Part shown: positions 16,601 through 25,974 of the stretch, piece after piece
Position numbering within the stretch: the first letter of the stretch is position 1
Layout: each line of letters opens with the position of its first letter
Assembly (NCBI RefSeq): GCF_003072505.1
Contig: NZ_NTGB01000001.1
Coordinates: forward strand, 818,820 to 882,819
DNA from: Polynucleobacter rarus
Lineage (GTDB): Bacteria > Pseudomonadota > Gammaproteobacteria > Burkholderiales > Burkholderiaceae
Length of the DNA stretch: 64,000 nucleotides
Direction of reading: 5' to 3'
The notes under the pieces: model-generated
Told to the model about the DNA's origin: nothing
The model's database searches: none
What the model saw: only the letters and a program-made list of their open reading frames with translations
Made by a program: the position numbers and the translations under genes

Positions 16601-17584
16601 ATGAAAAAACCTCAAATTGTCTTTTTAACTCCCGTGGCGAAAAAAACAGCTGAAGAGCTTTTTCGATTTCTGCCAAATGGTTTTGATCTTAAGATTGCAT
16701 CTCAAAATGATCGTGATGAACATCGCGAATTATTACAAAACGCAGATTATGCATTTTTAGGTGGTACCTACCTAGATGCTGATTTAATCAAAAATGCACC
16801 AAGTCTCAAATTCATTCAAAAATGGGGCATTGGAGTCGATAAGATTGATTTATTGGCAGCGAAGGACAGAGGAATACCTGTTGCGATCACTAATGGAGCC
16901 AACGCTTCTCAAGTCGCTGAGCATGCTATCTTACTCATGTTAGCAACTCTCCGGAAGTTGCCTTATGCAAGTAAATCACTGGTTGATGGCCAGTGGATTA
17001 ATTCAGAACTCAGGGTAACTTGTTCACAACTCGTTGGTAAAACGGTTGGTATTTTTGGTTTAGGGAATATTGCGAAACAAGTAATCAAGCAACTCAGAGG
17101 ATTCGATACACCAATTATTTATTGCACTAGAACCAGATTAGACATTGAGGTAGAGCGTAAATTAAATATTGAATATGTCGATTTTGAAACACTCTTAAAA
17201 CGAAGTGATATTTTGAGTCTCCATGCACCCCTGACTGAGCAAACAAAAAACATCATTAATGCTGAAAATTTATCATTAATGAAAAAAGATGCAATTATTA
17301 TCAATACTGCAAGAGGCGAGTTGATTGATGAAGCAGCTTTGATAGACGCTATTCAAGCAAAAATGATTCGTGGCGCTGGCTTAGACGTTTTTGCCAATGA
17401 GCCACCAAAGCCTGATAATCCTCTATTACATCTTGATGAGGTGGTGGTAACTCCTCACTCAGGGGCAAGTGTGATTGAAGCTGTTATCAGTGTGATAGAA
17501 CATGGCATGAAAAACATTGCCAATTTTGAACTGGGTAATCCAATTGATCCCGCTGACTGGATTGTGCCACCTCAGACAAAATGA
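16601..17584 (+). CDS. D-isomer specific 2-hydroxyacid dehydrogenase
   Basis: 327 residues. The NAD-binding domain motif GIFGLGNIAKQV (GxGxxG type) is at about 151-162, followed by the family signature segments LHAPLTEQTKNIINAENL and NTARGELIDEAAL, then the catalytic acid pair region ending GLDVFANEPP and the active-site His in VVTPHSGAS. The enzyme should reduce or oxidise 2-keto/2-hydroxy acids with NAD(P)H; the exact acid (glyoxylate, hydroxypyruvate, phosphoglycerate-like) cannot be told. It is convergent with a TctC gene and starts a run of catabolic-looking genes. Confidence 0.92.
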   Translation: MKKPQIVFLTPVAKKTAEELFRFLPNGFDLKIASQNDRDEHRELLQNADYAFLGGTYLDADLIKNAPSLKFIQKWGIGVDKIDLLAAKDRGIPVAITNGANASQVAEHAILLMLATLRKLPYASKSLVDGQWINSELRVTCSQLVGKTVGIFGLGNIAKQVIKQLRGFDTPIIYCTRTRLDIEVERKLNIEYVDFETLLKRSDILSLHAPLTEQTKNIINAENLSLMKKDAIIINTARGELIDEAALIDAIQAKMIRGAGLDVFANEPPKPDNPLLHLDEVVVTPHSGASVIEAVISVIEHGMKNIANFELGNPIDPADWIVPPQTK

Positions 17585-17608
17585 TTGGCTGAGGTTTTCT
17601 AAATTCAA

Positions 17609-18586
17609 TTATTCTGCTTTAATACCGGCATCCTTGATAACTTTTGATAGCCGACTGACTTCAGATTTAATCAGGTTTCCAAACTGTTCCGTTGATGGAC
17701 TGGCTACTAACTCAATTCCTTTTTCAGCAAATCTAGCTTTTAGCTCAGGTTGCGCCCATGCTTTTTGAACGGCCGCATTTAATTTTTGGGTTATTTCTTT
17801 TGGGGTTCCAGCAGGTGCCACGAGAATCGTTAAAGTAACATCCTCGTATCCTGTAAAGCCTGACTCTGCCATCGTTGGAATTTCTGGCGCAAGAGGAGAT
17901 CGCTCTAAGCTGGTAATGGCTAAAGCCCGAACCTTACCTGCTTTCATATTTGGCAATGCAGTACTAAGTTGATCAAACATCATGGGTACTTCACCACTCA
18001 TTACATCAAGCATTGATTGTGCATTGCCCTTGTAAAAAATATTGGTAAATTTAGTTCCAGTTTTCTGAGCAAACACTTCGGTTGCAATATGACCAGTTGA
18101 GCCATTACCACTGCTTCCAGAAGCCATCTCTGGATTATTTTTTGCGAGTTGAATAAATTCCTGAATCGATTTAGCTTTTACATTAGGGTTGACTAAAATA
18201 AACATGGGAACTTTACCTGTGAGTGAAATCGGTGCAAAGTCCTTGACTGGATCATAGCCAGCATTAGCAGATATTAGGGAAGAAGAAAAAAAGGTACTGG
18301 AATTAGCTAGGAGCGTATAGCCATCTGGTGCAGCTTTAGCAACTGCTTGTGCACCAATAATCGAACCTGCGCTGGGTCTGTTCTCTACAATGACAGTTTG
18401 ATTTAAGATCTTACCAATTTCAAGGCCTAAGGTTCTCGCAATAATATCTACGTTTCCACCTGCAGCAACAGGCACGATGATCTTAATTGGCTTATTAGGA
18501 TAATCACTGGTTTGGCCGTAAACAGGTTGTTGCAAACCCAATATTAAAAAAATGAATGGTAGTATTCCAAAAGCAATTTTTTTCAT
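17609..18586 (-). CDS. TctC/Bug-family periplasmic substrate-binding protein
   Basis: 325 residues from the ATG at 18584-18586, chosen because it starts a signal peptide (MKKIAFGILPFIFLILG ... VYGQ); the frame is open 34 codons further upstream into the class II aldolase gene. AGAGAGACT precedes the start. Bug signatures: YPNKPIKIIVPVAAGGNVDIIAR and NRPSAGSIIGAQAVAKAAPDGYT. It lies just downstream of the class II aldolase gene on the same strand, suggesting that the bound carboxylate feeds that enzyme. No permease genes are near. Confidence 0.92.
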   Translation of the reverse strand: MKKIAFGILPFIFLILGLQQPVYGQTSDYPNKPIKIIVPVAAGGNVDIIARTLGLEIGKILNQTVIVENRPSAGSIIGAQAVAKAAPDGYTLLANSSTFFSSSLISANAGYDPVKDFAPISLTGKVPMFILVNPNVKAKSIQEFIQLAKNNPEMASGSSGNGSTGHIATEVFAQKTGTKFTNIFYKGNAQSMLDVMSGEVPMMFDQLSTALPNMKAGKVRALAITSLERSPLAPEIPTMAESGFTGYEDVTLTILVAPAGTPKEITQKLNAAVQKAWAQPELKARFAEKGIELVASPSTEQFGNLIKSEVSRLSKVIKDAGIKAE

Positions 18587-18641
18587 GGCAGTCTCTCTGT
18601 AGTTGTCGTTGTTATAGTGTGGTTTTGTTACTGAAGTGTAT

Positions 18642-19430
18642 CTAAGAATCGTAGCGTGGATAACCAGAATTTCTTGATTCTGCCTCAAGATATCTGATCA
18701 TTGCTGGCCATTCTAGGACTCCATAAGGTCTTCTTGTGCCAGGTTGATATAAGTGGGCCGTTTTTTCTAAGACCTCTTTACTTGGCATGTTTAAAGACTG
18801 GCCACTTGCCATTGCATCGACTTGAGCTCGACAGGACAGTTCTAATTGATACATGGTGTTGAAAGCTTGTTGAACAGTTGCACCGCAGGTAAGTAGACCG
18901 TGATTTTTTAATATCATTGCATCGTGATTACCCAAGTCAACTACTAGTCGCTTACGTTCCTCTAGATCAATTGCCGGGCCCTCGAATTCATGATAACCAT
19001 GATGACCTACAAAGCGAATTGAAGTTTGAGTAATTGGTAGAAGGCCACAGGCCATTACTGATACAGCCATACCTGCTCGAGTATGGGTATGAATAATCGC
19101 GTTGACATCTTTCCTTGCCTCATGAATACAGCCATGTATTACATAGCCTGATTTGTTAATGCCGTAATCAGTTTGTGGACTCGATAAGATGTTTCCGTTG
19201 ATGTCAATTTTCACTAAACTTGAGGCGGTTATTTCTTTATAAAGTAAACCGTAAAGATTAATCAAAAGATGCTCCGTACCCGGAATTTTTGATGTGATGT
19301 GGTTGTAAATTAAATCTGACATGCCGTATAAATCAATCAAGCGGTAGCATGCTGCTAGTTCAACGCGGGTTTGCCATTCTTCAGGACTAACCTGATTTTT
19401 AACGCTGGGGAAATTTGTAGAATAATTCAT
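18642..19430 (-). CDS. Class II aldolase/adducin-family protein
   Basis: 262 residues. The zinc-binding HTHT pair (His114, His116 in AIIHTHTRAG) and the later NHG motif (ILKNHGLLTCG) that supplies the third histidine are present, as is the INKSGYVIH segment. Members cleave or decarboxylate phosphorylated or free hydroxy-keto compounds, or act as 3-oxo-4-hydroxy acid decarboxylases. Divergent from the amidohydrolase gene and followed by a TctC gene, so it probably belongs to a carboxylate-degradation set. Exact reaction not inferable. Confidence 0.88.
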   Translation of the reverse strand: MNYSTNFPSVKNQVSPEEWQTRVELAACYRLIDLYGMSDLIYNHITSKIPGTEHLLINLYGLLYKEITASSLVKIDINGNILSSPQTDYGINKSGYVIHGCIHEARKDVNAIIHTHTRAGMAVSVMACGLLPITQTSIRFVGHHGYHEFEGPAIDLEERKRLVVDLGNHDAMILKNHGLLTCGATVQQAFNTMYQLELSCRAQVDAMASGQSLNMPSKEVLEKTAHLYQPGTRRPYGVLEWPAMIRYLEAESRNSGYPRYDS

Positions 19431-19516
19431 CAGTCTCTTTTTTTAAAATTTAATTCAATTATTTTAGGTTTAATATTACTACTAAAGAGTTAATCACCGA
19501 TAAATAATGGAGTTAT

Positions 19517-20410
19517 ATGTTGCCAAAAGTAGAGCAAGAACAGATTCAATTTAGCATTCCAAAAGGTGCTTGCGATTGTCATGTGCATGTATTTGGTCCA
19601 GAGAGCAAATACCCTTATTCAGAGGATAGGGCCTATACCCCAAGTGATGCGAGTGAAGAAGACTTAGCACAATTGCATCAGAAAATAGGAATAGAACGTT
19701 TAGTGATTGTTCATCCAAGTCCATATGGAGTTGATAACCAACGGTCTCAAGATGGGATTGCTTTCTTTCATCAAAATGCGCGAGGTGTTGCGGTAATCGA
19801 AGAAGATACAGTTTCTTTGCAAGAAATAGCATCCCTACATCAAGCAGGTTTTAGGGGAGCGCGACTCAATTTAGAAACTGCTGGTATGCATGAGCCAACA
19901 GCGGCTAAAGAAAAGTTTATAAAGACGGCTCGGCTCATTCAATCCATGGGATGGCACGTTCAACTTTATTCTAATGTGGCCCTAATTGTTCAACTGAAAG
20001 AGGTGATTTTACAAAGTGATATACCGGTTGTTTTAGATCACTTTGCACGTATCCCAGCTGATTTAGGTTTAAATCAAGAAGGATTAAAGGATATTTTTGA
20101 GCTACTTGAAAGTGGCAAAGTATGGATGAAAATGTCTGCTCCTCAACGCATCTCAAATAATCCTGATGGGCAAGCCGTTACAGATTTAGCGAGAAAATTA
20201 ATCCAAATGAATCCTGATCGTTTGGTTTGGGGGAGTGATTGGCCGCATTCTGGAGCGCATCCTGGCGTACCTAGAGTCAAAGAGAGCATTGAACCATTTC
20301 ATCCAATTGATGATGGTCATGCCTTGAATCGATTTGCAGCTTGGGCGCAAGACTCTCAAATGATAAAAAAAATACTAGTGGATAATCCCGCCATCCTTTA
20401 TCAATTTTAA
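19517..20410 (+). CDS. Amidohydrolase-family lactonase (LigI/D-galactarolactone isomerase-like)
   Basis: 297 residues, TIM-barrel metal-dependent hydrolase. The first metal motif is HVHVFG (His22, His24) after strand 1, with the family-specific FGPESKYPYSEDRAYTP nearby; the last-strand catalytic aspartate is in WGSDWPHSG. The FGP...YTP signature is typical of 2-pyrone-4,6-dicarboxylate lactonase and related sugar-acid lactone enzymes. It starts a plus-strand run with the Ldh2-type dehydrogenase and CocE-type hydrolase. A lactone or cyclic ester of an aromatic or sugar acid is a reasonable guess for the substrate. Confidence 0.85.
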   Translation: MLPKVEQEQIQFSIPKGACDCHVHVFGPESKYPYSEDRAYTPSDASEEDLAQLHQKIGIERLVIVHPSPYGVDNQRSQDGIAFFHQNARGVAVIEEDTVSLQEIASLHQAGFRGARLNLETAGMHEPTAAKEKFIKTARLIQSMGWHVQLYSNVALIVQLKEVILQSDIPVVLDHFARIPADLGLNQEGLKDIFELLESGKVWMKMSAPQRISNNPDGQAVTDLARKLIQMNPDRLVWGSDWPHSGAHPGVPRVKESIEPFHPIDDGHALNRFAAWAQDSQMIKKILVDNPAILYQF

Positions 20411-20451
20411 TTAACAGCCAACTCACTTTATTTTTGGCTTTGAGGCTTTGT

Positions 20452-21510
20452 ATGACAACTAATTTTCCAATCAATAATTCTCCGATTCAGTCGGAGCAGC
20501 TCATTGATTTTTGTTCTCGAGTGTACCAATCTATTGGGGTTCCCAAGGAAGATGCTGATTTTGCTGCTGATACTCTAGTTCAAGCAGATTTATGGGGGCA
20601 TCAATCGCATGGTGTTTTAAGACTTGCTTGGTATTTTGCCCGCTTAAAGTCTGGAGCCATGAAAGCACTTACTCAAGTTGATACAGTAGTCAATGCAGGC
20701 GCTGTTGCTGTGATAGATGGTAATGATGGTCTTGGTCCGGTTATTGCTAAGCAAGCTGTTTTACAAGCGACTGAGCGAGCTAAATTACACGGTATTGGTG
20801 TGGTTTCAGTTAGAAACTCGAATCATTTTGGCACTTGTATGTATTACACAAGGATGGCTGCTAAACAAGGTTGTATTGGCATGTTAATGAGTAATGCTGG
20901 CCCGAACATGGCACCCTGGGGTGGTCGAAAGAAGAAAATCGGTACTAATCCTTGGTCAATTGCTGTGCCTGGCGGCAAACATGATGCGATAGTCATGGAT
21001 ATGGCTAATTCAGGGGTTGCTAGAGGCAAAATTTATCTTGCGAAAAACCGTGGTGAGCCAATTCCAAATGATTGGGCGATTGATAAAGAGGGGCGACCAA
21101 CAACGGATCCGGCTGCAGCGATTGAGGGCTTGATTTTACCTATGGCGGGTCACAAAGGTTATGTGTTCGGGGTCATGATCGATATCTTATCCGGAGTTCT
21201 TTCGGGTAGTTCATTCTTAGATCAAGTCCATGGTCCATACGACCCGGTGAATCGAAGTGGCGCAGGACATTTGATGATTTGTATGAATGTGGACGCATTT
21301 CAAAAATTATCAGAATTTGAAGAAAAAATCGAGGCCTATGTGGCATCGCTAAAAGATGTTCCTTTGGCTCAAGGATTTGATCAAGTTTTTTACCCTGGAG
21401 AGATGGAAACTCTAGCGAACCAAAAATATCGTGCCCAAGGATTAACTCTGCCAGAAGACACTATTCAAAGTCTGATGCAGTTATCCCAAGAAACTGGGGT
21501 GAATTTCTAA
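20452..21510 (+). CDS. Malate/L-lactate dehydrogenase family oxidoreductase (Ldh2 type)
   Basis: 352 residues from the ATG at 20452, preceded by TGAGG; a TTG six codons upstream is possible but poorer. Hallmarks of the LDH2/MDHII family: HQSHGVLRL near residue 55, VRNSNHFGTCMYY at about 125, the NAD(P)-binding segment GTNPWSIAVPG, and MAGHKGYVFGVMIDILSGVLSG. These enzymes oxidise 2-hydroxy acids (malate, sulfolactate, ureidoglycolate, 2,3-diketogulonate) with NAD(P). It lies 41 bases after the lactonase gene, so the likely flow is lactone to hydroxy acid to keto acid. Confidence 0.9.
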   Translation: MTTNFPINNSPIQSEQLIDFCSRVYQSIGVPKEDADFAADTLVQADLWGHQSHGVLRLAWYFARLKSGAMKALTQVDTVVNAGAVAVIDGNDGLGPVIAKQAVLQATERAKLHGIGVVSVRNSNHFGTCMYYTRMAAKQGCIGMLMSNAGPNMAPWGGRKKKIGTNPWSIAVPGGKHDAIVMDMANSGVARGKIYLAKNRGEPIPNDWAIDKEGRPTTDPAAAIEGLILPMAGHKGYVFGVMIDILSGVLSGSSFLDQVHGPYDPVNRSGAGHLMICMNVDAFQKLSEFEEKIEAYVASLKDVPLAQGFDQVFYPGEMETLANQKYRAQGLTLPEDTIQSLMQLSQETGVNF

Positions 21511-21558
21511 AAAACCAAACATTGTGGTGATTTCGTTTTTATGCAAAAGCATTCCTGT

Positions 21559-21590
21559 TTTTGGTGCTAAGAACACCAAAATAAGATTTT
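21559..21590 (+). terminator. Possible terminator after the Ldh2-type gene
   Basis: TTTTGGTG and CACCAAAA form an 8-bp stem with a seven-base loop, followed by TAAGATTTT. The T-run is short, so termination may be partial, leaving some readthrough into the CocE-type gene. Confidence 0.4.
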
Positions 21591-21714
21591 CTAGACATTA
21601 AATATTTTCAAAATTGTTACTAGAATTACTAGATGCAATTTATACTTACTCCATTAATTAATCAAATGATTAATAAAAAGATGAATAAATAAAAAATATT
21701 AATTGGAGACAACA

Positions 21715-23466
21715 ATGCAAGCTTTGAAATCAGAAATACGCGATGGTATGAGAATTGATTGGGATATGCCCATTCAAATGGATGATGGTCTTATTTTAAG
21801 AGCTGATATTTTTCGCCCAATCCATGAGGGTAAATTTCCGACCCTCTTAACTTATGGACCCTACGGCAAAGGTCTGTCCTTTCAAGAAGGTTATAAGACA
21901 GCTTGGGAGATTATGGAAAAAGAGAACCCTGATGTCATGCGTGGAACTACTAATCAATATCAAAATTGGGAAGTTGTAGATCCTGAAAAGTGGGTTCCAA
22001 ATGAGTATGTCTGTATCCGAGTCGATTCAAGAGGGGCGGGCCGTTCACCAGGTTTTATGGCCCACAATAATGCGCGCGAAACAAAAGATATTGCTCAATG
22101 TATTGAGTGGGCGGCTGCACAAGATTGGTCGAATACTAAAGTTGGGATGAATGGTATTTCTTATTTCGCAAGCAATCAATGGCGTGCCGCAGCGGTACAA
22201 CCTCCTCATTTGGCTGCTATCTGCGTTTGGGAGGGGTGGAATGATGGTTATCGTGAGTCGAATCGACATGGGGGTATTGCTTGTACCTTCCGCAAAAATT
22301 GGATGGAAATGCAAGTTAAAACAGTTCAACATGGTGTGGGTGATCGCGGTAAACGTAATCCAATCACTGGTGAAACAGTCTGTGGACCAGAGACACTCAC
22401 ACAAGAAGAACTTCTTAAAAATGTTGAGAATGTATGGCAGAAGGTGATTGAACAAGAAATGCTGACAGACTGGTACATAGAAAGAACTGCTGATTTAAGT
22501 AAAGTAACTGTCCCAGTCTTATCAGCTGCAAACTGGGGTGGTCAAGGTTTACACGGCAGAGGCAATTTTGAAGGTTATGTGCGTGCTGCTTCCAATCAAA
22601 AATGGCTTGAAGTCCACGGTGGCTCACATTGGGCGCCTTTTTATACTGATTATGGAATTGATATTCAAAAACGATTTTTTGATCATTTTTTAAAAGGAAT
22701 TGACAACGGCTGGGATAAAACACCCCCGATTTCATTACTTGTAAGAAGTCCTGGTGAAAAGTTCGAGCAGCGCGATGAATATGAATGGCCATTAGCTAGA
22801 ACAAATTGGACTCATTTGTATTTAAATGCCGAGAAGATGTCTCTTGAGCCAGCCCCTGTATCTAGTGCAGGCCAGTTAACGTATGACATGATGGGTGAGG
22901 GCGTTACCTTTTCCCTGCCCGTTCAAACTGAGGAAGTGGAAATCACTGGGCCAATGTCATTAAAGCTCTTTATCTCTTCAAGTACGATTGACGCTGATAT
23001 CTTTGCCATTGTCAGAGTATTTGATGAAAATAATAAAGAATTGACTTTCCATGGTGCGCTCGATCCGCACACTCCCATTGCCCAAGGATGGTTGAGAGCT
23101 TCACATCGAAAACTGGACCTAACGAAATGTCTACCTTATCGTCCATGGCACACTCATGATGAAAAACAGCCCTTAGTCGTTGGCGAAATTTATGAGTTAG
23201 ATGTTGAAATTTGGCCAACCTGTATTGTGGTTCCTAAAGGTTACAGGATTGCATTAACGATACGTGGAAAAGATTACGAGTTTGCAGGTGAAGCAGCTGT
23301 TTTATCAAATATGAAGAATCCGATGACAGGTTGTGGTCCATTCATGCATGATGATGAGACGGATAGACCACCTGCAATTTTTGGTGGAAAAGTTACTTTA
23401 CTGACTGGACCCAATTACCCTGCCGAGTTATTAATTCCGGTAATACCAAGTAAAGAATCAAATTAA
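21715..23466 (+). CDS. CocE/NonD-family hydrolase
   Basis: 583 residues from the ATG at 21715, which has GGAG eight bases upstream; a TTG at 21703 opens the same frame. An alpha/beta hydrolase domain carries the nucleophile in GMNGISYFASNQW (Ser149), and the RGAGRSPG segment near 107 is typical of X-Pro dipeptidyl-peptidase/CocE enzymes. The C-terminal jelly-roll domain characteristic of CocE is visible after residue 390 (VEITGPMSLKLFISSSTIDADIF). No signal peptide, so cytoplasmic. Such enzymes cleave esters or peptide-like bonds. A TctC gene follows after 13 bases. Confidence 0.9.
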   Translation: MQALKSEIRDGMRIDWDMPIQMDDGLILRADIFRPIHEGKFPTLLTYGPYGKGLSFQEGYKTAWEIMEKENPDVMRGTTNQYQNWEVVDPEKWVPNEYVCIRVDSRGAGRSPGFMAHNNARETKDIAQCIEWAAAQDWSNTKVGMNGISYFASNQWRAAAVQPPHLAAICVWEGWNDGYRESNRHGGIACTFRKNWMEMQVKTVQHGVGDRGKRNPITGETVCGPETLTQEELLKNVENVWQKVIEQEMLTDWYIERTADLSKVTVPVLSAANWGGQGLHGRGNFEGYVRAASNQKWLEVHGGSHWAPFYTDYGIDIQKRFFDHFLKGIDNGWDKTPPISLLVRSPGEKFEQRDEYEWPLARTNWTHLYLNAEKMSLEPAPVSSAGQLTYDMMGEGVTFSLPVQTEEVEITGPMSLKLFISSSTIDADIFAIVRVFDENNKELTFHGALDPHTPIAQGWLRASHRKLDLTKCLPYRPWHTHDEKQPLVVGEIYELDVEIWPTCIVVPKGYRIALTIRGKDYEFAGEAAVLSNMKNPMTGCGPFMHDDETDRPPAIFGGKVTLLTGPNYPAELLIPVIPSKESN

Positions 23467-23479
23467 TAAGGAGATATTG

Positions 23480-24460
23480 ATGTCTAATGATCATTGGATG
23501 AAACAAGTTCTATTAGGTCTTTTTTTGTCTATCACGAGTAGTTTTGCTTTTGCTCAAAGTGGAAACTTTCCTAATCGTCCGATTAAAATTATTATTCCGT
23601 TTCCCCCTGGAAATACCACGGATATTATGACTCGGATGATTCAACCTAAACTTCAGGAAGCTCTGGGTCAAACTGTTGTGGTTGAAAATAAGGCTGGTGC
23701 GTCTGGAACGATTGGGATGGATTTTGTGGCCAAATCAAAACCTGACGGATATACGATCGCTGCTTCACAAGGCGGAAACATGGTGGTTTTGCCTCACACT
23801 AGTAAAACGATTCCCTACAATCCAATTAAAGACTTTGCGCCTATTGCACTATCTACTACGAATTATCTAGTGGTGATTAGTAATAAAGACGTTCCTTTTA
23901 AAACCGTAGGGGAGATGATTGCTTGGGCTAAAGCAAACCCTGGTAAATTAACGGTTGGTTCTAACGGTGAGGGTGGTTTCCCTCATTTAACTTTTGAGCA
24001 TTTAGCAAAAGCAGCAGACTTTACTTTTACTCACGTACCCTATAAAGGATCAGCTGCAGTGATTACAGATATGGCTGGTGGTCAAGTCATGTTGGGAATT
24101 GACGGAGTAAGTGGTCCGACACCGCATATTCGATCTGGCCTGATTAAGTTACTAGCAGTAACCAATAAAGTTCGAGTCAAGGATTGGCCAAATACTCCTG
24201 CCGTTGCAGAAACTGTAACGGGTTGGGATTCGAATGGTTGGTTCGGTTATTCAGCTCCAGCTGGAACTCCTAAAGAGATAGTTCAGCGGTTAAATACAGA
24301 AATTAACAAAGCCATGAAGTCACCAGAAATTGTTGAACAAATGGCTCAATATGGTCTTGCAGTGGTGGCAGAGTCTCCAGAGTACTTTGCTCAAGAGTTG
24401 TTAAAAGACTATAACAAATACGGCAAATTGGTTAAAGATATTGGTTATCAAGCGCATTAA
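23480..24460 (+). CDS. TctC/Bug-family periplasmic substrate-binding protein
   Basis: 326 residues from the ATG at 23480; AAGGAGATATTG directly precedes it. Signal peptide to FAFAQ, then the Bug motifs FPNRPIKIIIPFPPGNTTDIMTR and NKAGASGTIGMDFVAKSKPDGYT. The 13-base gap after the CocE-type gene implies co-transcription, so this receptor probably recognises the substrate of that hydrolase or a product. Ends in front of a strong hairpin shared with the convergent membrane protein gene. Confidence 0.92.
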   Translation: MSNDHWMKQVLLGLFLSITSSFAFAQSGNFPNRPIKIIIPFPPGNTTDIMTRMIQPKLQEALGQTVVVENKAGASGTIGMDFVAKSKPDGYTIAASQGGNMVVLPHTSKTIPYNPIKDFAPIALSTTNYLVVISNKDVPFKTVGEMIAWAKANPGKLTVGSNGEGGFPHLTFEHLAKAADFTFTHVPYKGSAAVITDMAGGQVMLGIDGVSGPTPHIRSGLIKLLAVTNKVRVKDWPNTPAVAETVTGWDSNGWFGYSAPAGTPKEIVQRLNTEINKAMKSPEIVEQMAQYGLAVVAESPEYFAQELLKDYNKYGKLVKDIGYQAH

Positions 24461-24498
24461 ACCCTTGTCAGTTTTTCTACAGTAGGATCTTTCTTCGT

Positions 24499-24530
24499 GC
24501 TAACTTCCAAAGAATGTTTTGGAAGTTAGC
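24499..24530. terminator. Strong hairpin between convergent genes
   Basis: A perfect 13-bp stem (GCTAACTTCCAAA and its complement) with a six-base loop fills the gap between the TctC stop and the stop of the minus-strand membrane protein. No U-tract follows on either strand, but position and strength fit a bidirectional 3'-end structure. Confidence 0.6.
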
Positions 24531-24531
24531 A

Positions 24532-25974
24532 TTAGCCGTTGACTAATGGCTCCGCTAAAACAATCAAACTGATTACGGTATAAATAACCATTACTAGACT
24601 CAATGGGAGAGTAGAAACTCCTGCAATTGAGCGCGAATTAAAAATTTGTAAGGCTGTCATGTGGCATAGCCAAATGGAGATTACATGTCCAAGCAAAATT
24701 GAACTTAAAGCAATGTACCAAGTTAATTTTGCATCAATCAAAGTGATATCAGGTCTAAGATTTGCGGTTCCACAAATATCCCAGCCTAATTGGTATGGAT
24801 CAGACAATAAGGCTAAAAAATTTTGTCCTTGTAATATCAAGCTTGAAAAATTATGTGCTATCAAATAGGCAATTGCAATGGGAACAAGCGTTGGCGCAAA
24901 ATTTTTAACAATGATCTGGAAATTAATTTTTATATGTGGATACAAGTATCTACACAGTATTAAGTTGAGTACACAACTCAAAAGAAAAATAGCATATAAG
25001 ACAAACCAAACTAGGAAAACCCCAATTACTCCTGCCACATAGCCATTAAGGTCTAAAAGTTTTGGTACGTATTTTATTAAAAACTGTTCATAAAATTGCC
25101 ATGCATCACTGCCGTGTAAGCCATCAAATAAAACCGTGGAAAGCATCGCTATAACGAAGCTTACTGACCCAGAAATTGAGGGTTGATTATTTACCAACAA
25201 GCCTTTGAATGGCCAAATAAAGGCGACTCCTTGAGCTTTTTTCTCTTGATAGTAAAAAGGGGATGTCTGGCCAAAGTAGGAGAAATAAATTGCAAAAAAA
25301 TCTAGATGATTTCGAACGCAATCTTTACCAAATACTATTTTTAAACTGGTACAGGTAATTAACCAAATAATCACGATGACACTAATATAACGAGGTAGGG
25401 CCGCATTGGGATAAACGACTTCAATCCAACACCATGATAATAATAGAAATGTTGCTGGCCAACAGCCTAGCCAACTTGGATATTTTAAAAGTGGAATTAA
25501 AGGTTTTTTGAATAGCAGGGAAATGCCATTAAAAAGAGTATTAATAGGACTAAAGAGCTGTAATACATTACCAAAGACCATAAATAAAAGAGGCATGCCA
25601 ATCCACCAATTTACCCATAAAACATGAGGAATTAAATTCATGAGAGGATTTTGTGGACCAGTTAAACCAATGATTAATAACCCTCCAACGATGCTTAAAA
25701 AGCAAAGTTGAATAGGTAATAACAAGAATCGAAGCTTCGTATTTGAAAAAGTGAAAGATCTAATTTGAAGTGGCTCATTCTTTCTGATTGAATCAATGGG
25801 TAATTTTAAGAACAGAATGGCTAAAAAATAAGTGACTGCAACAGTTCCTGCTGCTCCCCATAAAAAATAATTGATGGGGAGTGGTAAATCATATTTTTCA
25901 TCAAAAGCATGCGCGAAGGCTTGCGATGAAAAAAAGTAAAGGATAGAAAAAAACTTAATTCGGATAAACTTCAA
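24532..25974 (-). CDS. Polytopic membrane protein of the family annotated as fenitrothion hydrolase
   Basis: 480 residues. A signal-like N-terminus (FFSILYFFSSQAFAHA) leads into FDEKYDLPLPINYFLWGAAG and then about ten further membrane segments. The HAFDxRYDLPLP start and the GPQNPLMNLIPHVLWVNWWIG segment are, from memory, typical of membrane proteins labelled fenitrothion hydrolase in databases; most such proteins are not proven hydrolases. It overlaps the small cupredoxin-like gene by 20 bases, an arrangement implying that the two proteins act together. Real function unknown; metal or redox-related transport is possible. Confidence 0.6.
   Translation of the reverse strand: MKFIRIKFFSILYFFSSQAFAHAFDEKYDLPLPINYFLWGAAGTVAVTYFLAILFLKLPIDSIRKNEPLQIRSFTFSNTKLRFLLLPIQLCFLSIVGGLLIIGLTGPQNPLMNLIPHVLWVNWWIGMPLLFMVFGNVLQLFSPINTLFNGISLLFKKPLIPLLKYPSWLGCWPATFLLLSWCWIEVVYPNAALPRYISVIVIIWLITCTSLKIVFGKDCVRNHLDFFAIYFSYFGQTSPFYYQEKKAQGVAFIWPFKGLLVNNQPSISGSVSFVIAMLSTVLFDGLHGSDAWQFYEQFLIKYVPKLLDLNGYVAGVIGVFLVWFVLYAIFLLSCVLNLILCRYLYPHIKINFQIIVKNFAPTLVPIAIAYLIAHNFSSLILQGQNFLALLSDPYQLGWDICGTANLRPDITLIDAKLTWYIALSSILLGHVISIWLCHMTALQIFNSRSIAGVSTLPLSLVMVIYTVISLIVLAEPLVNG

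Noticed and set aside
22045..22455. 136-codon antisense ORF inside the CocE-type gene
   Set aside because: It is the reverse-strand shadow of a strongly conserved catalytic domain.
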